Positions 42,363-49,858 of a stretch of DNA of 64,000 bases are shown piece after piece. The notes under the pieces were generated by a model. It ran no database searches. It was not told the origin of the DNA and was given only the letters and a program-made list of their open reading frames with translations. This stretch comes from Sphingomonas sp. PP-CE-3A-406 (lineage in GTDB: Bacteria > Pseudomonadota > Alphaproteobacteria > Sphingomonadales > Sphingomonadaceae). The DNA is taken from the NCBI RefSeq assembly GCF_003688625.1, contig NZ_RCWY01000004.1, positions 1 through 64,000 of the forward strand. The letters run 5' to 3'. The position numbers were made by a program, and so were the translations under genes. Every line of letters begins with the position of its first letter. Position 1 is the stretch's first letter.

Positions 42363-43286
42363 GTGGCACAGACCACCGACAAGCCCTCGCCTGCTGACAT
42401 CATCACCAACACGATCATCGACAAGCTCGAATCCGGGGTGCGTCCCTGGGTCAAGCCATGGCGCCCCGGCCTTGGCGGCCGTCCGCTGCGCGCGACCGGC
42501 GACCCCTACAAAGGCATCAACTGCTTCTGGCTGTGGCTGTGTGCCGAGGGCGCGGGCTACAACTCGCGCACCTGGATGACATACAAACAGGCGCAGGCCC
42601 TTGGCGGCCAGGTCCGCCAGGGCGAGCGCTCGCAGATTGCGATCTTCTACAAATCCTACAGCAAAACCGTCGAATCCGTCGTCACCGGCGACACGACCGA
42701 CGAGATGCGGCGCGTGCTGCGCTCCTACGCCGTGTTCAATTGCGACCAGATCGACGGGCTGTCTCCTGACTTCTACCCGAGCCCTGTCAGCATCGTGCCC
42801 CCGGCCGATGCGCTGCCCGAGCGCGCGCAGCGCTTCCTCGATGCCCTGCCGGCTACGGTCCACACGCGCGGCGATCGCGCGTTCTACGACCGCACCGCCG
42901 ACACCATCACCATGCCGCCCGTCGCGCTATTCTCGACGCGCGCCTACTTTGCGGCAACACTCGCCCATGAGGCAGGCCACTGGAGCGGCCATCCCGACCG
43001 GCTCGATCGCACGTTCGGCAAGCGCTTCGGCGACGACGCCTATGCGTTCGAGGAGCTTTGTGCCGAGATGACCTCAGCGCTGCTCGGTGCCGATCTCGGT
43101 CTGCCGACGTCGCATATGGACGACCACGCCGCCTATATCGGCTCGTGGTTGAAGGTGCTGCGCAAGGACAGCCGCGCGATCATGACCGCCGCGGCGAAGG
43201 CAGAAGCGGCAGCCGGGTATCTGCTCCGCGCGACCGGCCTCGACGCCTCGGCCGAACCCGAGGAACAGATCCGTGAAGCAGCATGA
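42363..43286 (+). CDS. ardC: ArdC-type anti-restriction protein
   Basis: A 307-residue protein. The N-terminal ssDNA-binding domain has the ArdC signature IIDKLESGVRPWVKPW and GLNCFWL-type segment YKGINCFWLWLCAEGAGYNSRTWMTYKQA, split in my reading at residues 50-80. The C-terminal zincin-like metalloprotease domain has HEAGHWSGHPDRL. Start is GTG 42363 with AGGAG upstream. ArdC proteins protect incoming plasmid ssDNA/dsDNA from restriction. A CCTCCC/GGGAGG hairpin lies in the leader near 42300-42330. It overlaps the next gene by 4 bases. Confidence 0.93.
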   Translation: MAQTTDKPSPADIITNTIIDKLESGVRPWVKPWRPGLGGRPLRATGDPYKGINCFWLWLCAEGAGYNSRTWMTYKQAQALGGQVRQGERSQIAIFYKSYSKTVESVVTGDTTDEMRRVLRSYAVFNCDQIDGLSPDFYPSPVSIVPPADALPERAQRFLDALPATVHTRGDRAFYDRTADTITMPPVALFSTRAYFAATLAHEAGHWSGHPDRLDRTFGKRFGDDAYAFEELCAEMTSALLGADLGLPTSHMDDHAAYIGSWLKVLRKDSRAIMTAAAKAEAAAGYLLRATGLDASAEPEEQIREAA

Positions 43287-44254
43287 CCGCTCCGGCCGCC
43301 CTCCCCGACCTCGGCGCCTACCGGCGCTTCGTCGTGGCATTCAGTGGCGGCAAGGACAGCCTTGCCGCCCTGCTCCACCTCCTCAGCCTCGGCGTGCCGG
43401 CACACGCGATCGAGCTGCATCACCATGATGTCGATGGCCACGGCCCGACCTTCATGGATTGGCCGTGCACCCCCGCCTATGTCCGCGCGATCGCCGAGCA
43501 GTTAGGGATCGCTCTCTACGTCTCGTGGCGCGAGGGCGGCTTCGCGCGCGAGCTGGCGCGCGACGACGCGCCGACCGCCCCGATCGCGTTCGAGACACCG
43601 ACCGGCATCGGCCGTGCCGGGGGCAACGGCCCTGCTGGCACGCGCGGGCTTTTTCCCCAGACGTCTCCCGATCTTCGGGTGCGCTGGTGCAGCCCCGCGC
43701 TGAAGATCGACGTCCTCGCCGCCGCGATCCGGAATCAGCCGCGCTTCCTCGACGGCCGCACGCTCGTCATCACCGGCGAGCGCGCCGAGGAAAGTCCCTC
43801 GCGTGCGCGCTATGCGACGTTTGAGCCGCATCGCACCTCCACCCTCGCGCGTGCAGTCGATCATTGGCGCCCGGTCCATGACTGGACCGAGCGCCTGACC
43901 TGGGACGCGATCTCGCAAGCGCGCATCCGCCCCCACCCGGCCTACGTCCTGGGATGGGGACGTCTGTCGTGCCGAGCCTGCATCTTCGGCTCACCGGACC
44001 AATGGGCGACGCTCCGGCTCGTCTTCCCCGCCGCCTTCCGACGGGTTGCGGCTCGCGAAGCCGCGAGCGGGAAGACGATCCATCGCTCGCTCACCGTCAC
44101 GCAGCTCGCTGACCGCGGCACGGCGTTCCCGGCTGCGACGCTCCATCCCGACGAATTGGCGCAAGCCGATGATCCGGTCTGGCGTCTCTCGATCCTGGCG
44201 GATCGCTGGACGCTCCCTGCCGGCGCATTCGGCGACCATGCAGGCCCGCCATGA
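43283..44254 (+). CDS. PP-loop ATPase of the PAPS-reductase type (first of two)
   Basis: A 323-residue protein with the PP-loop VVAFSGGKDSLAALLHL (about residue 17) and family blocks IELHHHDVDG, RWCSPALKIDVL and a C-terminal CRACIFGS. PAPS-reductase-like PP-loop proteins adenylate or reductively thiolate substrates; DndC of the DNA phosphorothioation system is one, but the other Dnd genes are missing here. The gene overlaps ardC (ATGA) and the following small gene. Its plasmid role is unknown. Confidence 0.85.
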   Translation: MTAPAALPDLGAYRRFVVAFSGGKDSLAALLHLLSLGVPAHAIELHHHDVDGHGPTFMDWPCTPAYVRAIAEQLGIALYVSWREGGFARELARDDAPTAPIAFETPTGIGRAGGNGPAGTRGLFPQTSPDLRVRWCSPALKIDVLAAAIRNQPRFLDGRTLVITGERAEESPSRARYATFEPHRTSTLARAVDHWRPVHDWTERLTWDAISQARIRPHPAYVLGWGRLSCRACIFGSPDQWATLRLVFPAAFRRVAAREAASGKTIHRSLTVTQLADRGTAFPAATLHPDELAQADDPVWRLSILADRWTLPAGAFGDHAGPP

Positions 44255-44460
44255 ACGCCGCCACGCGCGTCGATCTCATGGACCTGCTCGCTCCCACGCG
44301 GGAAGACCCGCTGTGGGAAGCCGAGAAATCGGGATGGCGCTGCTTTGTCATGGGCAACGACCGTTGCCATTACCGCCGAGGGAGCAAGCTCCGTACGGCT
44401 TGGCAGTCCGGCTATGACGCGGCCTCACGATCTGCCGATCCTGTACGCTTTATGCTCTGA
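44251..44460 (+). CDS. Small protein with an Rmf-like C-terminus
   Basis: A 69-residue protein overlapping the PP-loop gene by 4 bases. The C-terminal half (GNDRCHYRRGSKLRTAWQSG, then YDAA) resembles the Cys-x-Tyr ... Trp-x-x-Gly-Tyr pattern of ribosome modulation factor and of the plasmid protein CrpP. The N-terminal half (VDLMDLLAPTREDPLWEAEK) is not part of that pattern. Rmf proteins dimerise ribosomes in stationary phase; here the role could be different. The similarity is by eye only. Confidence 0.65.
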   Translation: MNAATRVDLMDLLAPTREDPLWEAEKSGWRCFVMGNDRCHYRRGSKLRTAWQSGYDAASRSADPVRFML

Positions 44461-44476
44461 CCAAGGCACCGTCCAC

Positions 44477-44526
44477 GGAGGAGAGGGAGCCTTCGGCCTT
44501 TTGAGCGCGCGTGTGCGCTCAGGAGG
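44477..44526 (+). promoter_or_regulatory. Structured mRNA leader, copy 3 of the GAGGGAGCCTTCGGC motif
   Basis: GGAGAGGGAGCCTTCGGC at 44479-44497 is followed by TGAGCGC (44502-44508), loop GCGTGT, GCGCTCA (44515-44521), then AGGAGG as the ribosome site and ATG at 44534. The second hairpin ends directly against the Shine-Dalgarno, so folding could control translation. Confidence 0.65.
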
Positions 44527-44533
44527 TTCGGTC

Positions 44534-45169
44534 ATGCTCTACGACACCCATTACCGCCACAACGAGGCGCTCTCCCCTGCCGCGCTGGGCACCCTGCCCG
44601 CTGCGCTCCATGCCCTGAACGCGGGCGTTGACGACTGCCGGCGTGCCGGCAATCCGATCGACCGTGATGCGTCGATCCTGCTGCTGATCCGCAACCTGGC
44701 GTCCGTCGCCGAATTTGGTGCGCCCAGCACCAACGAACTGCGCCTGCGCTGTGCGGACGGTCGGGGCACCGTCATCGCCGGATCCGCGCTGCTCGCCATC
44801 GCCGGCAATACCGTCGCCGGCGATGGCGCGGCGAAACGGACCTTCCATCGACAGGCACGCGTCGCGCTCGCTTCGCTTGCTGCGGCGATCGGCCTCGAGG
44901 CGCATGACGTCCGCATCGACACGGACATGGGCGGGATCGCGGACGACGGAACAACCGAGCTGCGCCACGCCGATCTGTCGATCCGGGTGCGGCCGCACAG
45001 CTTCCTCCCCGACAGCGAAATCACTTTCAATCGCTGCCGGGGCGGCGAACACGCCGGCCCCGTTCAGCGCGCACCGATCGCCGAGCTGCTGGATGCAGCC
45101 ACGTTCCAGCGCCGGCTCACGGCGACGGTTGGTGACGTAGGCACTCCGCGCCTCGCCGCTGCCGCCTGA
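44534..45169 (+). CDS. Hypothetical plasmid protein
   Basis: A 211-residue soluble protein; AGGAGG lies 7 bases before the ATG. Blocks such as AGNPIDRDASILLLIRNLAS, a central Ala/Gly-rich helix (RQARVALASLAAAIGLEAHD) and ADLSIRVRPHSFLPDSEITF suggest a mixed alpha/beta fold without membrane segments. I do not recognise a family. It is flanked by establishment genes and has the structured leader shared with the helicase and ParB-like genes, so it may be a co-regulated establishment protein. Confidence 0.75.
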   Translation: MLYDTHYRHNEALSPAALGTLPAALHALNAGVDDCRRAGNPIDRDASILLLIRNLASVAEFGAPSTNELRLRCADGRGTVIAGSALLAIAGNTVAGDGAAKRTFHRQARVALASLAAAIGLEAHDVRIDTDMGGIADDGTTELRHADLSIRVRPHSFLPDSEITFNRCRGGEHAGPVQRAPIAELLDAATFQRRLTATVGDVGTPRLAAAA

Positions 45170-45193
45170 TCCTCACGTCATCGGAGACTTATC

Positions 45194-45805
45194 ATGGGTT
45201 GGCTCTTCATGCGCGATTTGGGCGGCCACGCCACCTCGCGCTCCTATCTCGACAACCAGTTCACCTACCAGCGAGACACGCATCGCCTGACCGTGCTGGC
45301 ATCGGCCATGGTCGGATCGACCTATTACGCCGCTTGCGAGCGTCTCGCGGACGACGTCGAACGGATTGTGTTCGGCATCGTCTGCCTCACCAAGACCAGC
45401 ACCGGCGCGCGCGACGGCTGCACGTTCGGGTACAAGGATATGGATGAAACGGTCGGGCCGAACGAGAGCGAGTGCCCGGCCGCGATCCTCGACGAGCTGA
45501 CCGCTACGGACAGCAAATATGCCTTGGCCTGGCGCGCGCGGTGCCGCGCCAACCTGCTCGCGAAGAAGCTCGACCGGGCCAAGCCGACCCCGAAGCCTGG
45601 GCAGATCATCATCTTCGATGAGCCCATGCGCTTCAGCGACGGCAGCGACCGCAGCCGCTTCGAGGTGGTTGCCAACCCCAAGGGCAAGACGCCGCTGTTC
45701 CGCGACCCGGAAAGCCGCGCGATCTGCCGCATCCCGGCGTTTCGCAAGCGCGCCTACCGCATCGTTCATGCGGCGATCATCGTCCGGGATACGACCAATG
45801 GTTGA
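45194..45805 (+). CDS. DUF6927-type plasmid protein
   Basis: A 203-residue protein that begins MGWLFMRDLGGHATSRSYLD NQFT, the start pattern I associate with DUF6927 proteins of conjugative or mobilizable plasmids. The middle has GYKDMDETVGPNESECPAAI and the C-terminal third is a beta-rich segment (PGQIIIFDEPMRFSDG). The molecular function is unknown. The gene overlaps the second PP-loop gene by 8 bases. Confidence 0.78.
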   Translation: MGWLFMRDLGGHATSRSYLDNQFTYQRDTHRLTVLASAMVGSTYYAACERLADDVERIVFGIVCLTKTSTGARDGCTFGYKDMDETVGPNESECPAAILDELTATDSKYALAWRARCRANLLAKKLDRAKPTPKPGQIIIFDEPMRFSDGSDRSRFEVVANPKGKTPLFRDPESRAICRIPAFRKRAYRIVHAAIIVRDTTNG

Positions 45806-46778
45806 TCGCCCGCCCGTCATCGCGGCCTGGGGGGCCGGCGTTGACTCCACCGCCATGATCGTCGAGCTCGCCGAACGCGGCGAGCCCGTCGACATGGTTC
45901 TCTTCGCCGATCCCGGCGCCGAAAAATCGGCGACCTATGCGTTCATCCCCGTGTTCCGGGCCTGGATGTCGGAACGCGGCATCCCATCCGAGATCGTCCG
46001 CTACCAGCCCCGCAACTTCAAACACTGGCCGCCTTATGCGGGCATCGCCGAGAACATGCTGACCAACGCCACCCTGCCCTCCGTGGTATTTGGTGGCGGG
46101 TCGTGCAGCCAGAAATGGAAGGCGGCCCCGCAAGATGCCTGGACCGCCCAGTGGGAACCCGCGCGCCGCTGCTGGGACGCAGGCGGGCGCGTGGTAAAGC
46201 TGATCGGCTACGACGCCTCGGGACGCGACACGCAGCGTTACCATCATGCGGTCGGGTGCGAGGATCCTCGCTACGCCTACCGCTACCCCTTGCGGGAATG
46301 GGAATGGTCGCGCGCCGACTGCGAGGCGCGCATCGCGCGCGCCGGACTCCCCGTCCCGCCCAAATCGAGCTGCTATTTTTGTGGCAGCATCAAGCCCGAC
46401 GAGGTGCTGGAGCTTTCAACCGAGGAGCTGCGCATCATTGTGTTGATGGAAGCGCGAGCCAAGCCTCGCCTTCGCAATGTCGAGGGCCTGTGGCGCAAGC
46501 CGGTGCTTGGCCGTCGCGGTGCGACGCCGCGTCCCGGCAGCATCACCGAGTTCATCCGCGAACGCGGCCTCCTATCATCGGCCGAAGTCGACCGCATCAT
46601 CGAGACGGCGCCCTTGGCGCTACTCGATTTTCAGGCCGCGCAGGCCGCACTTCTCCCTGAGCAACGCGTCCCGATGGGGCGCTGGCTCGACGACTTTCAT
46701 CGCGCGTCCGACGCGCTGGCCAAAGACCATCACCATCGTACTGAGATTCCGGCGAACTCTGTACCGAACCGGCACTGA
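45798..46778 (+). CDS. PP-loop ATPase of the PAPS-reductase type (second of two)
   Basis: A 326-residue protein with a variant PP-loop AAWGAGVDSTAMIVEL (about residues 9-24) in which the usual SGGxDS is GAGVDS. FADPGAEKSATYAFIP, GGGSCSQKWKAAP and a C-terminal CYFCGS, comparable to the CRACIFGS of the first PP-loop protein, are visible. The start is the ATG inside the end of the DUF6927 gene. The two PP-loop proteins are only distantly alike, so they are not a recent duplication. Confidence 0.85.
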   Translation: MVDRPPVIAAWGAGVDSTAMIVELAERGEPVDMVLFADPGAEKSATYAFIPVFRAWMSERGIPSEIVRYQPRNFKHWPPYAGIAENMLTNATLPSVVFGGGSCSQKWKAAPQDAWTAQWEPARRCWDAGGRVVKLIGYDASGRDTQRYHHAVGCEDPRYAYRYPLREWEWSRADCEARIARAGLPVPPKSSCYFCGSIKPDEVLELSTEELRIIVLMEARAKPRLRNVEGLWRKPVLGRRGATPRPGSITEFIRERGLLSSAEVDRIIETAPLALLDFQAAQAALLPEQRVPMGRWLDDFHRASDALAKDHHHRTEIPANSVPNRH

Positions 46779-46828
46779 CTGCCTGTGGCGTCACCTTTGC
46801 CGAGGGTCACAAGGACCACGGGTGGACG

Positions 46829-46987
46829 ATGGCGCTGGAGTTTCAGGCGCATCTCAATCGCGATTGGAACGTCGGCGATCACGCGCGCGAGATCAGCAGC
46901 ATCCTCTCCGCTGGTCGCTTCGGGACCCACGCCCACGAAGGCTGGCCCGCTCTCGCCTTTCCGGCCGGGCGTCCCCGCTACGAATGA
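46829..46987 (+). CDS. Very small hypothetical protein
   Basis: A 52-residue frame (MALEFQAHLNRDWNVGDHAR and AHEGWPALAFPAGRPRYE are the recognisable ends). The frame is open for 28 codons upstream without an ATG. Plasmid relatives of this kind of short acidic-to-neutral protein are common in this region, but I cannot name a family. Confidence 0.45.
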   Translation: MALEFQAHLNRDWNVGDHAREISSILSAGRFGTHAHEGWPALAFPAGRPRYE

Positions 46988-47037
46988 CCCGAGCCGCTTG
47001 TGTCTCCCATTTTGCCAGCCTTCAGGAGTCCGGTCTC

Positions 47038-47384
47038 ATGAAGACCTTCACCGACCCCTTTCGAATACCCTGCCCATTACCGTGCGGAAATCACGGTCGA
47101 GGCGGAAGATGTCGTCAGCGCCTGCCGCTCCGCTTGTCGATACGTCGCATACGACCGACGGGTGGAAGAGCCTCGGTACGGGGCATCCCACGTCGGCAGC
47201 GCTTGTCGCTGGAGGTGCGGACGTCGCGCCTTGGCGCCTTGACCTCGATTGGCGGCGCTGCTTCGCCCTGCCCGTCCCGGGCCTGTTCTCGCAAGCTACG
47301 GCGTGCGTGGGCTATGCCGCGACCCGGAGCGAGGATCTGGTCGACCCGCTTGCGCACCATGGTCGATGCGATCGGCGCCGATAG
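47038..47384 (+). pseudogene. Frameshifted small plasmid gene
   Basis: The ATG at 47038 has AGGAG upstream. Frame 1 gives MKTFTDP, then the sense moves to the next frame at the CCCCTTT run (47056-47062): FEYPAHYRAEITVEAEDVVS and ACRSA. A second shift leads to VDTSHTTDGWKSLGTGHPTS, then AALVAGGADVAPW, running to a stop at 47384. The three segments join smoothly into one protein and do not make sense in any single frame. Two single-base indels are therefore inferred. No family name is assigned. Confidence 0.55.
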
Positions 47385-47753
47385 AGCGCCCACGGATCAC
47401 CCCAGCGGCGATGGTCCGCTTGTGTGCAACGTGGCAGGCGCTTCTCAACGACATCGCGACGTTCGAGTTGAGCCCCACGTCAACCGTAGCAGCAAGCGTG
47501 GTCACGTCTGCGCCCGACGCCACCTGACGCCCGACAGCCCTCCGCCAGAGAGATGCGACACATGGGCGGCCGCGAGACCCCCGCAACCGCAAAAATCCGG
47601 GCCGAGTTGCCGCTTTGCGGCTGCCCGCACCACCCCGGTTTTTGCGGTTTCCCTCCGCTGCGCTCCGGTGCGGGCGCCTCTTATTCGGCCGCCCAGGAGG
47701 TGCGCATCCGGCGGATAGGCCGCCGGCCTCGATCAGATGAAGGGCTTGACCCC
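47385..47753 (+). promoter_or_regulatory. Gene-free stretch with a long structured leader before the DUF2493 gene
   Basis: No convincing gene is seen. CCGCAAAAATCCGG (47587-47600) pairs with CCGGTTTTTGCGG (47635-47647) around an inner hairpin GCCGC-TTT-GCGGC (47609-47621). A further hairpin CCGGCGG, loop ATAGG, CCGCCGG lies at 47708-47726. The blocks GGGCCGAGTTGCCG (47599-47612) and CGGCTGCCCGCACCACCCC (47618-47636) recur exactly before ssb (49701-49714 and 49722-49740). Confidence 0.65.
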
Positions 47754-48713
47754 ATGACCACTTCCCTCGCTGCCGCACTCTCCGATCTGGAGCTTGGACA
47801 CCTCGAACCCCGCGCCGAAGACATTTCAGGCATGTGCCCGCCCTCGACCGAAGCACTGGAGCAGACCACCACCGCCATCTGGAGCGACCTGTTCGCAACC
47901 CTCCAGAACACGTCGCTCGAGCGCGACATCGAGGAGATGGGCTGGGGCCTGGTCAACCTCTTCCACCGGGCCGCGGCGAAGAAGCACGCGACCATCGACC
48001 GTCTCACCGACGAGATCAGGCTCCTCCTGGCCGAGCAGGACGGTTCGGAGATCAACACCGCTAACCTCGAGGACAAGATCGACCTTGCGAAGAAGATCGA
48101 GGAAGCCGCCACCTGCTACGAACACATGCGCGACACCGCAGCGGCTCACTATATCCGCGAGACCGGCCGTTCCTGGATCCCGTCGACCGGCAACCGCATT
48201 TCGCTCGGGGTTACGTCGGCAATCGTTGACGGACGCGCCTTCCTTCAGGCTCGCCGCGAGCGCGTCCGTGACGCCAACACGGCTCAGGGCACCCCGGTCG
48301 TGTTTGCCGGGGGACGGCTGACCTTCCGGACCGACGAGGACATGAAGGCGTTTGGCGACAATCTGCTGCGCACCCTGGGTGCGGTTCGGGAGCGCGTCGG
48401 CGACATGTATCTCGTCCATGGCGGCGACATGAAGGGGATCGAGCGCATTGCGGCGTCGTGGGCCGAGCAAAACGGCATCCAGCAAGTCCGCTTCGGTCTC
48501 GATCGCAAGCTGGGTGATCGTGCCGGCTTCCGTCGCAACGAGCAGATGCTCTCGCTGAAACCTCGCTACGTCATCGCCTTCCAGGGTAACGGCGTGACCG
48601 AGCGCTTGGTAATCGACGCCAAGAAGGCCGGTATCCGCGTGGTCGACCGCCGCGGCCCGCTCGGCACCCCGCCCGCAGCTCAGAACGCTCAGCGCGACCG
48701 AGAGGTCGCCTGA
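47754..48713 (+). CDS. DUF2493 (cpYpsA-related SLOG) protein
   Basis: A 319-residue protein. The N-terminal 175 residues are helical (SLERDIEEMGWGLVNLFHRA, then a region with KKHATIDRLTDEI). The C-terminal part is the DUF2493 SLOG-type Rossmann fold: GTPVVFAGGRLTFRTDEDMK, then YLVHGGDMKGIERIAASWAE and VIAFQGNGVTERLVIDAKKA. SLOG domains bind nucleotides or nucleotide-derived ligands and occur in plasmid conflict systems. No partner effector is seen next to it. Confidence 0.85.
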   Translation: MTTSLAAALSDLELGHLEPRAEDISGMCPPSTEALEQTTTAIWSDLFATLQNTSLERDIEEMGWGLVNLFHRAAAKKHATIDRLTDEIRLLLAEQDGSEINTANLEDKIDLAKKIEEAATCYEHMRDTAAAHYIRETGRSWIPSTGNRISLGVTSAIVDGRAFLQARRERVRDANTAQGTPVVFAGGRLTFRTDEDMKAFGDNLLRTLGAVRERVGDMYLVHGGDMKGIERIAASWAEQNGIQQVRFGLDRKLGDRAGFRRNEQMLSLKPRYVIAFQGNGVTERLVIDAKKAGIRVVDRRGPLGTPPAAQNAQRDREVA

Positions 48714-48723
48714 GCTTCGGCTC

Positions 48724-48746
48724 GGCCGCTGGCAAAGCCAGCGGCC
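48724..48746 (+). terminator. Terminator hairpin after the DUF2493 gene
   Basis: GGCCGCTGGC, loop AAA, GCCAGCGGCC: a perfect 10-bp stem 10 bases after the stop codon. A U-tract is missing (TCGCCCTTTG follows). Confidence 0.7.
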
Positions 48747-48807
48747 TCGCCCTTTGCGGCCTCCCCGCGGAAATCCACTTACTTCCACCCCGTTGAGGAG
48801 CAAACCG

Positions 48808-48982
48808 ATGCCTCGCCCAAACGGTTACAGACGGCTGCGCAAAGCTGGCGCTTCGCGCTTCCGCTGACGGCGACACCTATCACGTCGTCATGACGGACAA
48901 CCACAGCGCTCCTCGCGCGCGCGGAACGAGGCTTTTCGACACCGTCGCAGACTCCGGCCCCGGCCTCCCGCCTGAGTGGTGA
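48808..48982 (+). pseudogene. Possible frameshifted small gene
   Basis: An ATG at 48808 after GAGGAG gives only 19 codons (MPRPNGYRRLRKAG and on). A second frame takes over with AKLALRASADGDTYHVVMTD, then NHSAPRARGTRLFDTVADSG, to a stop at 48982. The second segment looks protein-like and its frame is closed by a TGA just before 48808. One indel near 48830-48850 would join them. The family is unknown and the case is weaker than the other broken genes. Confidence 0.35.
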
Positions 48983-49120
48983 GGAAGCGGATCGCGCTGT
49001 CGATGCCATGATCGGTCGTGCAGGCTTTCCAAGGCGAACAGCCGAGCGTTGATGACTGGTTCCTAAGGGCAATCTTGCGAAGGTTCGGGTGAATAGTCTC
49101 GCGACCAGCGCGCTATTCCG

Positions 49121-49169
49121 CCGAGCCCCTAGCCGGTCTTGGCCTGTTCGGGTGACGCTCGACTGACGG
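49121..49169. repeat. Dispersed direct repeat, copy 1
   Basis: The 49 bases from CCGAGCCCCTAGCCGGTCTT to GACTGACGG match 50879-50927 with about five substitutions and no gaps. The other copy lies 1.76 kb downstream in the same orientation, on the other side of ssb. Confidence 0.75.
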
Positions 49170-49686
49170 GGACTTATCGCGCCCAAATCGCGATTCCGAC
49201 GCGGAGCGGTTCCTTGGGGCGAGGCCGGAGCCTGCCCCGGGGCCGTGTTCCTCCCGGACAGGGGGCACGCCACCTCCACCGCGTTGGTCTCTGCGCCGGC
49301 TTCGCCGCGTTGTGCCAGGTGGGATGCACTGCCGGCAGGCACGTCAGCCGCGCTTGGTTCCTGCCGTCCAGGCGGGACGCTGCGCAGCACGAACCCCCCA
49401 TCGTCATCTCGACACGCACGACGCGCGCGCGCCGTGACGGCGAAAGGCGGCACCAAGGTCCACGCCGCAACCATCATCCTTCACGACAGGCACCGGCGCA
49501 GGGCGCGAGCACCGGCGAGGGAGGGTGTCAGAGAGCGCCTGGATAGCGGAACCAGGAACAGTGACACTGCCGGACGAGCGACGCGACAAGGGCGTCCTGC
49601 CTCACGGTTCCATGTCCGTTGCCCGCCGGTGGGGGTCCATCCCCTCTCTTTCCTGAACGACCTAATCCGGCCGTCCACCCCCTCCA

Positions 49687-49748
49687 ACCCGCGATCATTC
49701 GGGCCGAGTTGCCGTGTGCCACGGCTGCCCGCACCACCCCTTCGATCG
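49687..49748 (+). promoter_or_regulatory. Structured leader of ssb sharing blocks with the DUF2493 leader
   Basis: Outer arms CGATC (49692-49696) and GATCG (49744-49748) enclose GGGCCGAGTTGCCG and the inner hairpin GCCGTG-TGC-CACGGC (49711-49725). The inner stem differs from that before DUF2493 (GCCGC/GCGGC) by a compensating change, the outer arms differ too, while 14- and 19-base blocks are identical. This is the pattern of a conserved RNA fold. Confidence 0.6.
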
Positions 49749-49858
49749 GGGTTCCCCTTCGCGTCTTCGCGCTTTCGGTGGAGAGGGCGTCCTGGCCGTC
49801 TTTTTTGGTGTTCAGTCGAGGGGACGGACCCCCCGGCGAGCAAAAAAGGAACCTCGAA

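Larger units (their letters stand above)
48983..49858. other. Long gene-poor stretch before ssb
   Basis: No recognisable protein in either strand. It holds one copy of a 49-bp dispersed repeat (49121-49169) and the structured ssb leader (49687-49748). A short hairpin GGGG-ACGGA-CCCC lies close to the ssb start (49820-49832). Confidence 0.5.

Noticed and set aside
43283..46778. Complete Dnd/phosphorothioation system
   Set aside because: Only PP-loop proteins are present; no dndA, dndB, dndD, dndE or restriction partners are seen near them.
48779..49477. Long minus-strand open frame of 232 codons
   Set aside because: Its Arg/Ala/Ser-rich translation has no domain pattern, and it runs through a broken gene and a non-coding repeat; GC-rich DNA gives such frames often.
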